Positions 1-12,646 of a stretch of 64,000 nt of DNA are shown here, one piece after another; within the stretch, counting starts at the first letter, position 1, and every line of letters begins with the position of its first letter. The translations under genes and the position numbers were made by a program. This DNA is from Climacium dendroides (Eukaryota; Streptophyta; Bryopsida; Hypnales; Climaciaceae): NCBI GenBank assembly GCA_950106755.1, contig OX467091.1, forward strand, positions 21,345,538-21,409,537, read 5' to 3'. Below the pieces are notes generated by a model that was not told the DNA's origin, searched no databases, and was given only the letters and a program-made list of their open reading frames with translations.

Positions 1-2645
1 TGAGTCTCTTATGACACTTACATCGTGTTTCCAGGCTTATATTTCTTTCGGCTCCAGAACTGGTGGATACGCGGTGGATGGTTTTACATCAAGCCCGTTT
101 TTTCATTGTTGATCATATATCGGCAATCGTGGAGAGCATTGCGTGACAAGGAGGTTTGCGTTGTGATGGCGTGGTTCTGTCTTTTGATGGGTTTTAGCGG
201 TAAGTTTTCAGTGTTAGTGATCTGGGCATTTGGAGGTGGAAGGTTTGTTTTTGCTGAGGAGAAGGGGGGTTTCTGAATTGTGAAGGTGTCGGTGGGGTTT
301 TGTGTAGGTGAGCAGGGAGAGACCGAACAGGGACAGAGCTCCTGTGGAAAGTGGCGAATGAGTGGATATTGTTGGTGCTCAGTAGATTGCAGTTCTGTCG
401 GTAATCGCTGTTCTCTGTGGCGTCTGTGAAGAAGTGTAAAAGTCGGAGGACGCGGTGGAATTGTCGGTAGGGGAGAGTTAAGAAGAGGACTGGACGGTGG
501 GCGTGAGATTTGCAAGTAGGTTCAGGTATGTCCTTGAATCCCTAACGGACGCAAGCAGAACTCGGGTGTTACTGTTTGGATTCCAGTGTGGAGTAGGTCA
601 GAAGCTTTGTTTCGTCTCCTCTTATTTCGTTTTTCTATCACCGACTACAGTGTTTGGTGCTGACTTCGGTGATATGGAATCTGTCTCCCTTCAAATTCTA
701 TTATTTTCACAATACGATCCATGGACTCGGCCATTCGAAAAGCATGAATCCTCAGTCTTTTAGAGTTTGTTCGTGTTGTTTCGTGTTGTGGGAGCAGAGT
801 GGTTATGGCGTATTTGGCAGATGATGCTAGCGTTTGACCATATCTGCTAGAAGAGCCTTGACCATCTCGCCATGTTCAACCTTTGTGGAACCAGTCCGCA
901 TAGCACTCGTGAATGTTTTGCACGTATCTCGGTAGACTTTGTCAGGATCAGGGTTGTGGGAACTCGAAATGTTTGGCTTTGTTTCATTTTGAAACGGCGG
1001 TTTTGATTGCGTTTCCTGCGATCTTTCCAGTCTGTTTCCAAGACTCTGTGCTTTAACACACAATACGATGATTATCAAAGTGGTCAAATTATTACTGAAG
1101 TAGGTACTAGGAATGGAATGAAACGTCTTTATTCCTCCCTTGAGCATGGTCAGGATGAACTATCATTATTAATCTTGTTCCCATAAGTATTCTGAGCTTT
1201 TTGCTATGAATAGATAGAGAGAGAGAGCTAAATGGGTGGTAATGGAAGTGAATGTTGATTCCGCTTTGTTATCAGGGAGTATCCTCAAATCATACCACAT
1301 CATATAGGCACAAAATTGCAATAAGATATTGCAATTTGAGAATCTTCCAGAGTTTCAAATAGGTACAGTAACTAGACTATGCAAGCTAATTCATTTCATT
1401 TGTGGGCCCATTTTTAAAAAGTTCATTTTAATGGCTAAAATTAGATATAGAACAAGGAGGTAGTAAGTGTCTTATACATTTAGTAGGAAAGTTTTGTCAT
1501 TGGTGGATTTAGTTCTTCAATGAAAAGCTTTCCACCACCAAGTGTTGCATACCCATTCATGTAACTCTCCCAAAACCAAATTGGTAGCCATCATTCATAT
1601 TTTAGTAAGAATTGCATCTTGTTTGATCATTCCTTGTGAATTTGGTATACTTTTCAAAGTTAAGTTTGGACCAATTGGGCTAGGTTCATTTTGGATCCCA
1701 TTGAATGAGAAAGTTAACAACTTCTTTCACCCTGTCAAAAACAAAGGAATTATTGTTCTTTATTATGCAATGATCAATTTTGGATTATTGGAATTCTTGT
1801 TTTGAATCAAGGACTTAGAATTCGGAAAAAGAGGTGACAAAAGTACCAAACTAATTTCTCCAAAATTGGGGCAAATTTTAATGCAGAAATCCACTTGTGT
1901 TTTTTGATTGATTTGTTGTAACCAATCTTCTTGTATTCAAACGTAGTTGATAATCTTAGTAGGGGTTTCTGTTGGTTGTTGGATTGGTTGCATGGAGTTG
2001 GTAGACTTTCTTTGGAATTTGGTTTGATATGTTGGTGGCATTTGTAGGGCATACAATGAGGTGCCTACCATCACTGCCCACTTGCAAGGGTGCCTTCACT
2101 ATTGTTGTCTTCTATGATGAAGTTGTGTCTTCATGTTCTTGGCACTCCATTTGAGGTTTGGAGAATTTTTTGAGACTACTTGACACTTTGTCTCTCCATC
2201 CTTATTTTTTTTTGATCTTGAAGCTTGTTACATTCATTTCCTGACCTTGAACCACTTGTCATTTGTTATAAGAGTTGTTTAGAAAACTCTAGTTTGAATG
2301 AGATTATGGGATACTATTTTGTAACATCAAATCCTTGTACATCACTCTGGTTTCTTCTTGAAATGTACAAACAAATCTTGTGTGCCTTGGTTTGAATCTT
2401 TTGTGGTCAAATGCCATGGTGATGATTCTCAAACTAGGAATGATTTGAAGCATGGAACAAGGGAGCACAAGCTTGTTTACAAGCAATGGCTATGGGTTAG
2501 TAGTACTTGTGAATTATGATTTCTTGCATTGTTACTCACCTAAAGAACAAATGTTGTAATTGTTGAAATACATTTAGTTAACTTTGATTATAGAACAATT
2601 TCCAGTTTCTCTTTCACAATTGATTGATTGGTTGGTACTTTTTGT
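1..2645 (+). other. 5' flank and leader region of TNL copy A
   Basis: No convincing coding exon with an ATG is visible here. Positions 1-1110 match 53440-54410 upstream of TNL copy B with few differences, and 1170-2640 matches 55390-57190 more loosely. Donor-like sites recur in both copies, for example AGCG|GTAAGT near 190 and CAG|GTATGT near 527, so this is probably a transcribed leader with introns that belongs to the TNL. Relative to copy B, about 270 bp is missing near 2400. A GA microsatellite lies at about 1215-1226. The role as a leader is inferred from conservation and splice-like sites only. Confidence 0.5.
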
Positions 2646-3266
2646 GTGGATAGGAATTACACATTACAACCAAAACACAAGGTCTTTTTAAGCCACAGTG
2701 GAGCACAAAAAGGGTTTGTAGAACAATTATGTGTGGACTTGGAGAGATGCGATCGCCATCCATTTTTTGACAAATGTCGAGATTGCTTATCTATTGGAAG
2801 GGAATTTCCAAGTCTTATCTTTGAAGCTATTGAACAATGTGAAGTTGGTGTGGTGGTACTATCAGAGGATTTCTTTACTTCCAAATGGCCCATGTTGGAG
2901 CTGGTGGCCATGGCCACTATCAAAAAGACAAAGCCGAGCTTCATACTAATGCCGATATTTCTTGGCATTTCTTTTTCACAATGTCGTGATGCGGATAACC
3001 AAAAAAGGTGGTTATCATTGTGGCAAAGTTGGGCTGAATGTGATAAAAGGATTGATGTGAAGGATTGGGAGAATGTTTTGCGATTGTTTGGCCCAACCAA
3101 TGGCTTGAAGTACAACTTTGAATTGGGGGAAGTAAAGTTTCGGGAGGAAATAGTTGAAGCCATTTGTAAGTTGGTTCCCCCAAGAACAAGGTTTGAAGAT
3201 TCCCATATTCAAGGGAGGTCCCGTGAAAATCCATCATTTTGGATGCTTCTTCCATGTCCTTTGTGA
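2646..3266 (+). other. TIR-domain exon of TNL copy A
   Basis: The open frame encodes a complete TIR domain: the start motif KVFLSHSGAQKGFVEQL, a central VGVVVLSEDFF strand, and KWPMLELV, the segment that carries the conserved catalytic glutamate of plant TIR NADases. Because the donor after codon 193 is deleted, translation would run about 14 codons into the former intron and stop at 3264-3266, giving a TIR-only protein. The codon that aligns with copy B's candidate ATG is GTG. Whether such a product is made cannot be told from sequence. Confidence 0.6.
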
Positions 3267-6200
3267 TTGATTGGTTTTGTGTAAAGTGCTTGATTTTAAT
3301 TTTTGCCACTTCTCTTGGTTTGTGTATAGGTGATCCATGAAAGAATCAAGGAATCCAAAGTATCCTTATTGCATGGGGTGCATATAGTAGGCTTATATGG
3401 AGTTGGTGGTATTGGGAAAACCACCATTTGCAAGGCTATGTGTAATGATTTCTTGGAGGAGTATCGTGACAAAGTTTGCCATGTTGAGTTGGGAAATTGA
3501 AGTGAAGAAGAAGTTTTCAAAAAAGTACTTGGAAAACTTGCAGACAAAAATCTTGCCTATTTCGAAGCTATGGATGTGGCTAAGGTTTGTTGAATTGACC
3601 ATAGTTAGAAAAGCATGGACACATTTTTGTATGTTATAGTGGTGTGCATTTGGACAATGTGTTGGTGTTTTTTGACTTGATTGGAAGTTGTTGTACTTCA
3701 ATTTGCTTGTGTATCATTGAATTTGAGATTTTGTTGTTTTGCAGTATCAACACCACTTGATGAGAGACATGATGAATGTCAAAGTGTTTTTGACAATTGA
3801 CAATGTGTCAAGTGCAACAAGCAATCAAGCTTTGATTCTTCTATGAGCAAACTATGGTATTGGGAGTGTGGTACTTGTGACATCACGTTCTTTGAATGAA
3901 TTGATGTCTTTGGGGATTGATGCAAGGGAATGCATGGAGATGCCTGAGTTGGAGTTGGATGAAGCCAGGTCTTTATTCCTTTATCATGTTGCATGTGTCC
4001 CACCTACATTTTCAAGCAACAAGGGTGACCATGATTTGATCTCATCTTGTGTTAAGCGATGTCATTTCAAGAAAGGTGACGGGATTAGTTATCATTATCA
4101 CCCATTGGCGTTGCGAGTGTTGGGTGAACAATTGCGTTGTGTTGGATATGTTCCATCACAGTGGTTGTTGCTCTTGCATGAAATTGATTTTTTCAATCCT
4201 TTTCGAGAGCCCTAGCACCCTGTGTTCTCCATCTTGAGAAGAAGCTTTGATGCATTGCATCCCGATGATCAACTTCTATTCATGGATGTGGCCCTATTTG
4301 GTCCATATAGTGTTAGAAGCATTCATTGCAAGTGGAGCATTTTTGAATGGTTGGGTATGGTCCATGGAATACCTTTGAATAATGTGATGGAACGGGTAAG
4401 TATTCTTTAAATTCATGGTTTTTAATCTTTGTTTCTTTTGATGAGAAGTATATAGTAAGACCATTTTTTCATATGGCTTTTGAATTTTTCACTTTTGAGA
4501 TTTTAGTGGTTGAAACTTTTTGTGTATTTTTTAATCTGTTTTCAATGGTGGTTTCCTAATTTGACATTGAAGGACCAATGGCTGCAACTGCTATAATTTA
4601 TGGAACTAAATGAGGACCTTGAGAGATTTGTTGTGTTTGACAATTTTTTTTTCTTGCAGTTGGAGAACCTGAAGAAGAAATCAGTACTAGAAAATCTTGG
4701 TGATGGGTTTGGTAGAATTGGCATGCATGATTTGTGGCGTGAGTTTGCAAGATTGGAAACTAAAGTTGGCAAGTTTGAAGACAGACAATGGATTTTTGAG
4801 TGGGATGAGTACAATGTTCTTGGAGAAGTGATTAGAACCAGGGGTGGTGGTTTGGTTGCCTTGAGCCGGATGTTTTTCTTGGACAAGGGATTTATGAAGT
4901 TGAAGGATGTGAATTTTGCATGTTTCCCCAACGTGATGGTTTTGAAGCTCTGTACAGAGTTTGCGAGTGCACAGGTCCTGGATCTAAGAGGCTTGAATAT
5001 ATCAAGAGCTTGGAATTGGAATCTGACTTGTATCGGGAATTGAATGGATCACAACTACTAATGTCAGTTGTTGGTTTGGGATCCTTGTCGCAATTGGTCT
5101 TTCTACGATGGTTGAACATCCCATCAAAATCATCTTGCATTGACGAGATTAGTTGTTTAACAAACCTGCGAGTGTTGGATTTATATGGATGTAACCGAGC
5201 ACCAAATTTTAGCAACCTCATTTCACTAGAAGTTATTTCTTTTCGCAAGAATGTCTCTGTGGCAACCATTCTCGGCTTGAGCTCTAGGCACACCAACTTG
5301 CAATTCTTGGATTTGTGTAGATGCAAGGTGTTGCAAAGTTGTCAAGGTGTAGGTGAGTTAGTTGCATTGCAAGAACTTCGTCTTAGTTGGTGCTCTAAGC
5401 TGAAAGAGGTGCCCAACTTACAAAAGCTCAAATGACTGCGGAAGTTGGATGTGGACGGGTGTTGTTCACTACAAGCCTTGTCGGGTTTGGGTGACCTCGT
5501 CAATTTGGTGGAGCTACATGCTTTTGATTGCTCTAGTCTTATGGAGTTGCCTGATATGCACAACCTTGTAAACTTGACAATATTGGACCTTCAGTTTTGT
5601 CATCTCATCAAATTATTGCCAGGTTTAGATGAGTTGGTTTGTTTGCAATCTCTAGAGACAAGGGATTGCCAAAATCTCACCCAACTACCAAATATGTACA
5701 GGCTTACAAATCTACAAACTTTGGAATTGGAAATAGAGGCCCTTTTACAATCTTTGGCTGGATGGAGCAATTTGATTTCGCTTCGGAGTTTGGAATTTGG
5801 AATTGATGAGTTGCATGATGGGGTTGACTTCTCCAATCTTACAATGCTGGAAAGGCTCCACATTTCTGGATGGCAAGGTCTAGGGATTTCAAGTTTGCCA
5901 AAGTTAGTATTGCTGGAATCTGTCATTGTGGACAAATGCAAAGGTGTGCATGTGTTGCCTAATCTCAAGAGGTTATCAAGGCTACGCTATTTGAAATTCC
6001 GGAAGTGCGAGTTTGAAGATTTGTCTGGTTTGTGCAACTTGGTTAGTTTGGTGGAGTTGGAGATTACAAATTGTAACAAGCTGGAGGTGTTATCAGATCT
6101 GCGAGAGCTTGCTAGATTGGAAAAGGTGATGATCAAGGGATGTGCATTGTTGAGAGATCTCCATGGCATCTTTGGATTACAAAACTTGAAATCATTGTGG

Positions 6201-6776
6201 GTGATGGGCAATCCAAGTCTTTGTAAGAATCTGGGGCAAGACCTTCATCAATTGACAAGTCTCTATGATTTGCACGTGTCAGAGTGTGCAGATTTGCAAT
6301 GGTTGTCCACTTGTTCACAACTGCTCAATTTGGTTTGCATTGATTGTTCCATGGAGGAGCTCCCAGACTTGGCTAACTTTCCAGAATTATCTAGCCTCAA
6401 GTTGCAAGGTTGTGTGAACTTAATGAACTTGACTTGCTCGGTGCCTTTATGTGCCAATTTCGAGTCTTTGAACATTAATGGATGCAAAAGGTTGCAAGCT
6501 CTTCCAAATTTGTCAAATTCACAAAAAATGGAAAGGCTGAATGTGGCCAATAGTGGAGTGGTATTGAGTGCCCAAATCATTGAAGACATGAAAGCACATT
6601 GGCCTAATATGCATTTGGTCACCAATGAAACTTTATCTCAGGTGCAAATTCAAGGGAGTTCTTGTAGGATTTGGCATCGAACTATTGGAATGATTGCATC
6701 ACTTCATTGTGGATGCATAGAGAGTTTCTTAACAATTATTCATCCCAATTATTGTTGTTTTGATCAAGAGCCTTGA
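2646..6776 (+). pseudogene. TIR-NBS-LRR resistance gene, copy A (decayed)
   Basis: This is an intracellular immune receptor of the TNL class, now a pseudogene. By alignment with copy B its exons are 2646-3224 (TIR), 3330-3584 (P-loop GVGGIGKTT), 3745-4395 (rest of NB-ARC, with an HPLAL motif) and 4660-6641 (MHD-like region and LRRs). Exons 2 and 3 have exactly the lengths of copy B (255 and 651 bp). The lesions seen are: GTG where copy B has the candidate ATG; a 17-bp deletion after 3224 that removes the exon 1 donor; stops at 3498 (TGA), 3844 (TGA), 4213 (TAG, CAG in copy B) and 5433 (TGA, CGA in copy B); and a one-base deletion near 5000. The LRR part then stays open to 6776, past the copy B stop, because copy A has CAG where copy B has TAG. 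A truncated TIR-only product up to 3266 is possible but unsupported. Confidence 0.9.
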
Positions 6777-6779
6777 GAC

Positions 6780-8785
6780 ATCAAAGCTTTTATGAACCAA
6801 TTTCAAGCCATTGTGTGTTTGTACTAAATGATACTTCAATCAAGTGGTGGTCCTATGAAACTAAGTGGTATCAAAACTTGTGAAACTTGTGATTCACATC
6901 TGAAGAATTGGTTGGAGTTGCAAAATGCTTTTTGCACATGCTTACTAGTAAGGTTGATGTTGAAACCTCATAGGAGAGTAATACCACTAATTTGCATTCG
7001 AAAGTGTTAGTGGTAAAGGGAATAATATTACAATAGAGCTACAAACCTTTTTCCAATGGAAACTAGGGAGAGGTGTGATATACAAGGCTCCATCTTTTTG
7101 CAATGTGATTGGGGTCTTTTTAAGAAGTGGAATAATAGAAAGAGTTGCAATATTCTTCATTGATTCTAATTGAGTCTTGAATAGAATGAGTGACAATAGA
7201 AGGAGCTTGAATTTGGTGAACTCTACAAGGAAGTAATGTTCTGGCCCTTGTATCCAAACTCTTAAACCATTGAATCCTAAACCAAAAGAGGATTGATTTT
7301 GGCTAAGATTAGGTTTCAAACAATTGATACAGAGTTATTTACAAGAGATTCAAGGATGATCTCCAAGTTGTTGGTTGCGTGGTTGGATGTGCACTATGAA
7401 TTTTGTGTGTCTTGAATTCCCATTGAGTACATCTTTCACAACAATTGCTAAACTTGAACTTAGTGGACTATGTCAAAGAGAGCATTATTTGTCTGAATGA
7501 AACTTTAGTGGTTCCATTTTTTTCCAAAACCATATGCAAAAAAACATAGAAAGTAATTCAAAATAAGATGAACGCTTTGTTTGTGGACATAAAATGAGCC
7601 TAGAGGACTATATTACTCTTGTATGCATCACACTTTGTTTCATATTTTTGAGCTCATGGCATATTGAGACTGGATGCACGATTCCTAGTATCCATAATCA
7701 CACCAACTTAATGAAGTTAATGATGAACTACATTGTTCACTTGGATGGTGTTACCTAATGTTATCCGTTTACACTTGTAATGGGTCAATCAACTAGGGGA
7801 TTGGTTACAAGAGAGTCACTATTGAAATTAAGAATTTAGCAGCAACTAATTGACATGCATGAGAAACACATTCAACGAAAAGAATTGAATGTATGAGTTT
7901 GGAGTCAAGAGGTAGAGCTATAATTATTTGGATGTAGAAATTTTTGCATTACCCTTGTAGGCTCCCCCCTCAAAGGTATAGAATTTGTGGTTTGCTAGCT
8001 CAATAAAATGTGGAATTTGAAGCTTCAATTTCAAATCTTATTTTACAAGTTAATTAGATGTTTGTTTGTGGCAACAATTCATTGGATTGGTCTGCATGTG
8101 ATCTTATGTTTATCTTCAAGGTGTTCAAACTAGCTTCACTTATTGTCCATCAAATTGTGGAGAACCAATTTCAAATTTAATTTGGGACAAATATATTTGA
8201 AAACCTTGGATTTATTTTAAGAAAGGAGTAGTAGTCAAACATTTCATTTCTTTAAAACTGCAAATTTGGGATGACATTTTTGCATGAATCCATTCATTGA
8301 CATCATTTGAACATTTAACAAGACTTTGTACATTTGCAATTGAAAATTTCCAAATTAGAGTAGGAACTAAACTTGAACAAGCTTCATTTCAAGAGTTAGA
8401 CCCTATTTTTAAAAAGAACATTTTCATGGCTAAAACTACACTATGTAGATAATGTAGCCATAGTCTAAATATAGCATTCAAGATAGCATATTCCATAGAC
8501 ACCACTTTTCACTTTTAACCCTAGACAATGGATTATGTTGTTTCGATGATGAGGTTGCATACTTACATGTGCAAAACTTCATCAATAAATAGAGATTTAT
8601 GTTGTTTTTTACCTCAGATATTGCTGATTACACATTCAAAGTTTAGATATTTGTGTAAAAATTGTTGTCACCTAAAGTCTTTGAAGTTGAAAACAACTTC
8701 AAGCTTTCAATTGGTGGGGGTCTTTTTTAGGGGTGGATTGGAGAGTAATGAAGCTTCGGTTTTGTAAACTTTCATCTACTAAGAC
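6780..8785. other. 3' flank of TNL copy A, duplicated downstream of copy B
   Basis: This stretch has no gene. It is AT-rich and collinear with 61420-63885 downstream of TNL copy B, with scattered substitutions and small indels. Homology to copy B ends after about 8785, at the shared CTAAGACAAT, which marks the right edge of the duplicated unit or the start of a later insertion in one copy. Confidence 0.75.
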
Positions 8786-10267
8786 AATTATAGTCATATT
8801 TCACATCAGCCAAAAATATGACTATATGGAGTCATATGCCACGTAGGCTTTTTTTTCCTTCTTCCCAAGCAACTTAAAAGAAAGTCAAGCCCAAAGAATA
8901 GTCAACATATACGTTGGCAAAAAATGGTTAATTATACTCTCCAACGTATATGACTACTAATATGACTAATGTCCAATACAACTCGGCAGTAATGATTGGA
9001 CCCAATCACGTTCCAAATTATCTATAGTGATTTTGGTGTGAGTCATATTTTTTACTCATTGCAATTATATTTTGCAATCATAGAACATGCATTTTCTAGT
9101 AGTGTTAAAGTCAAAAACCTTCAATCAATCATCATTAATAGTGAAATCCTAGTTTTTCATTTTTAAAGAAATGATGAACATATTTAGAATTTTATAAATA
9201 TAAAACCATTACAAAATACCATTTCAAGTCTAATATAGAACTTCCCACATTTGTAAGGGTTCAACAGAGTACCAATTTTCCACACATACAACAAACACAA
9301 TATTGATTTAGTAATCATATGATCCAATTCCTACAAAAGTCACGAACCCCAAGCTTAACCCTTTAGCGCTTAAGAATTGGCCTATCGTTTTCTGATACAA
9401 TACAATATGTGTGGCAATAAAGTATTAAATTGAATGCCTGACAATGTAACAAAATTTCATCAATGGATTATTATTTGTATCCACAATCTTATACTTTTAC
9501 CCTACATCCAAATATTATCAACATTAATGAAAAGGATTTAGGGCATCCATAGGTTGCAAATGAGTGATTGAGCAAGTGAGCCATCCATTCAAAATCGTCC
9601 AACTCAAACCATATTACAAAAAACATATTAAACAAATTATACAATTAATAAAAAGTTAAATAGTAAAACCCATTAAGGTCCAAGTATACTTTAAATAGTA
9701 AATCAAATTAACCCTAAGGAACCAAAGCGTGTTTTGGAACAAAATAGCGATTTTGGCAATTCACTACAAATGAAATTTTCAGTTTTTTATAGAATATGAA
9801 CCCGAGGAGGAGCTTTAAGGTCCAATGATTTTCATAAGTTTTGACTATATGGTTAAAAAGTTATTGTATGATATATAATTTTCAGCATTTGACAAGCAAC
9901 TTGGGCAACAAAAATACTTCTTTGAAAATCACTTTTTAAAAAAAAATATAAATTGATTTTCTAGATTTATTTATATGTGAAAACCTTTGAATCATTCCAT
10001 TTTGATTAATGAGATGAAAGTCATGAGGAGTTCTAGTTGTGAGTAGTTTACGAGTAGTTATAAAATCTCTACTCTAAAATCAACTTTGAAATCTTTATGT
10101 AACTCAATTTTCAATAATTATAGGAAAAAATAAAAACATTAGATGTTCATTGTTTAATTACTAAAGAGTTACAACCATTGGGTTTAGGTGTACATTGTTT
10201 AGTACAACATTACCATTGGGATTAGTATTTTCTAAATCTATAAATAAATTATTAACAATTTAATATT
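8786..10267. other. AT-rich intergenic DNA
   Basis: No gene is visible. 8786-9108 is absent from the equivalent place after copy B and ends in CTAGTAGTG, which resembles a CACTA-type terminus, but no matching left end was found. The rest is AT-rich without a recognisable open frame or repeat. Confidence 0.5.
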
Positions 10268-10312
10268 TTGAATCATTCTCTACTTCTTTCTACTTACTAT
10301 TTTTATGTTGTA

Positions 10313-10490
10313 CAATTCCAATTTCCAAATGGATCTAAAATTTTCAAAGCATGTAGCCAACTTGCCTTGAAGAATGAATCCAAAGAGTTACAAACATTCA
10401 TTAGGGGAAAATTGAACCCAAGAGGGGGGCATTTTGTATTGCAAAAATTGAAGTAGGAAAGAGCCTTCTGAATTGGGCCAAGATTGTTGC
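10313..10490 (+). pseudogene. Unrecognised exon fragment, also present in Helitron 1
   Basis: The frame reads QFQFPNGSKIFKACSQLA and continues through an NPRGGHFVLQKL motif to a stop at 10454, after which the homologous reading resumes with SLLNWAKI. The NPRGGHFVLQKL...NWAK part has a close relative on the minus strand inside Helitron 1 (about 14830-14906, NPKRGRFVMQKLEWEEPSQL). I do not recognise the protein family. Shared coding-like sequence at two places, one inside a Helitron, suggests fragments of one host gene exon. Confidence 0.45.
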
Positions 10491-10679
10491 CATTTCAAAT
10501 GATAGTATCTTTTTTTTAATTTAAAAAAACAAATTTCTGAAATTCTTTCCACATTTTCTCAAACCAACATACTACAAGATCCTACGATTACATGTGACAA
10601 AAAAATTATATTTAAAAAAAAATTGATACTTGTAATAGAAATGCCAATATTTGAGCGTTTTTCTTGTGAAAACATACTA

Positions 10680-11280
10680 TAGTGCATCTGAAACCGAAGG
10701 CCTTTTTTGACCTTCTCAGGCGCTTGGCTTGTTCGTAACGTAAGTTACTGTAGCGAAGCTGCTCAAGGCCGAGGAATGCAACCTGGCGCATTCTGCAGGC
10801 AGTATCTTAGTTGTAGCCCAGTAACTTGATGGACAGCCCCTAATGGACTCACTTTCCAGCCCTCGATCAGAAACTCAGTTTGGTCGGTAACTTAAATGTA
10901 TGAAATCAAAACCCACATTATTTTCAGGAGTGTGCTGCTATTATCCGATCCTGAACACAAATTCATTACAGTCAAATGAGAGCTCATTCAGCTGATTTTG
11001 CATCATGCGTGGTATCTGAGTTTCTGCTGGTCATCCTCGATCGGACTCCGTGGATTTATGTCCTTGAAGGTGGCCCTCACTACTATTAGTTTGAACGATG
11101 AATGCGATCAAGAAATGGAGAATCATTGCGCCATGCATGTTGAACATGCAGCAGATCCGCACTGAGAACTTCACAATATTAGCGAGCTAGTGAGGCCAAA
11201 TACAACTTTCCGGAAACTGAAGTGTTCTGCAGCGCTGCAATTGTAATGAAAACAACCATCTTACGTCGCCTGAGCCTCGT
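10680..11280. other. GC-richer unique stretch, no gene recognised
   Basis: Base composition is clearly less AT-rich than the surroundings, but all frames are broken and no domain is recognisable. It could be a decayed gene or captured DNA related to the NADP-MDH relic nearby. No function is assigned. Confidence 0.3.
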
Positions 11281-11284
11281 TTAA

Positions 11285-11445
11285 CCCTTAAACGTCAACA
11301 CGGATGTTTTGTGTCCGATGGATGACACAGAATCTCTCCATGTAGGAAAGAAGTGCAACTATTCATCTTCCAAAGTTTGTGGGGAAAGGGAACGTTTTCT
11401 ACATTAGCTTGTCTCACAATGAGTGCTTTTTCATTTTCTTAGGGC
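11285..11445 (-). repeat. Inverted copy of the 13.1-13.5 kb repeat
   Basis: Read on the minus strand this matches 13134-13330: both contain AAAGCACTCATTG, then GATGAATAGTTGCACTTC-like sequence, then an ATTCTxTGTCAT motif, and end near a CCCTTAAA palindrome. The pair is inverted and flanks the NADP-MDH fragment. Identity looks moderate, so this is an old repeat pair. Confidence 0.55.
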
Positions 11446-11769
11446 AACAATTCACATGGTATTCAAATTGTTAACCTGAGCTAGCACATCATAATGTACT
11501 TAAGGTATGTTTGCACTTGGTTAAAGGCATTGTTACTAAGGATCTTAGGAACAAATTTAGATTTACTTGTGGATTAGATGCACATTTCCAACAACACCTC
11601 TAACACCAAATGTGAACATATCTTTAAGAAGTTTGAAGTCTGTCTCCAGAATTCCAAGCCACTAACCTTGACACCAATCTCAAGTATCTCTACAATAGCG
11701 TTAGTTGGAACCTATGTCATTCACATATATACACACAGATATAGATCGATGGATTGATAGATCAATAGA

Positions 11770-12160
11770 TAGAAGTTTGATAAATTGTAGAATATTTTAT
11801 TATTTTAATAGAGGAATTCCCTTTTCCTTGTGAATTTGTAGTATCTTTAGAGACTACTCGAAGACTTTGAAATTTGAATGACGACCTTAGGTCATAGCTA
11901 TACTTTTCATCCTATTTAATGGTACTCCTTCAAACATGGGCCACACTAATCAGAGCTTTTTTATCATCAATTATTGTAGATTGAAAAGTTCACCTCAAAT
12001 TTGTGAACTTACACACTCCTAACACCATACAAGACAAAGGCCATACTATACAAGTAATTTGTATCACCAGTCAAAGGAAAAAAAAAAAATTTGATACTAT
12101 GAAGGTAGAGGTACCTATTTTAGACCACCACCATGTGATGGCTTTATAGGGTGACTTATT
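11770..12160 (+). repeat. Dispersed repeat, copy 1 (unoccupied relative of the outer-element target)
   Basis: This copy runs from the ATTATTTTAATAG region through AAATTTGTGAACTTA to a GATGGCTTTATA end. It is collinear with 13700-14146 plus 16278-16394 plus 45552-45575 (copy 2, split by insertions) and with 46355-46855 (copy 3). The segment near 12127-12150 reads across the outer-element insertion point without interruption, so it serves as an empty-site reference. Confidence 0.75.
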
Positions 12161-12189
12161 GTAATCTGTAATTCAAATCACATGCCCAT

Positions 12190-12620
12190 TTAAGTAAGCA
12201 TTTTCATAATGCTGACACAACAACTAAGTTTTCCGGCCTCTACAGTTGTTGTGTCCACTTTCATTCAATTTTCTTTATGGCAGTGACTGCCACTTTTGGG
12301 TGCATTTGACTGCCGTGAAGACGATGGGGCCTGCCAGTAGAACAATGTGGAGAACCTGAATCTTATCCCACGAGCTACAAAGTGTAATCCACATTCTCTT
12401 GCTAATTAAAAGGTTAAGTAGCCTGCTGTCTGCTTTTTCACCAAGAAATGCTAATCAACAACTTTGAAAGCAAACCTACACAACCGACACAACCGAGACA
12501 TAATTAAATAAGACTGAGCCTGAAGTCCCCAACTCAAGTGTTGGAAAAGAAGCGCTCGATAGAGTAATCCTGAAATACCACAGACGCAGAGAATCGTTGA
12601 GCGAGAGTGCGCCAGTGGTG
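12190..12620. other. Unassigned sequence upstream of the NADP-MDH relic
   Basis: No gene recognised. Composition becomes more GC-rich towards the NADP-MDH homology, so the last 150 bp may derive from the same captured or duplicated gene. Confidence 0.3.
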
Positions 12621-12646
12621 TGGCGGACAGCCAGAAGCGAGGGCAA

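Noticed and set aside
497..763. 88-codon frame as a real small protein
   Set aside because: It has no ATG and contains donor-like splice sites. Conservation in copy B is noted as a finding but is not enough for a coding call.
8786..9108. CACTA element ending in CTAGTAGTG
   Set aside because: No matching CACTAC left end or 3-bp duplication could be found; at most a remnant.
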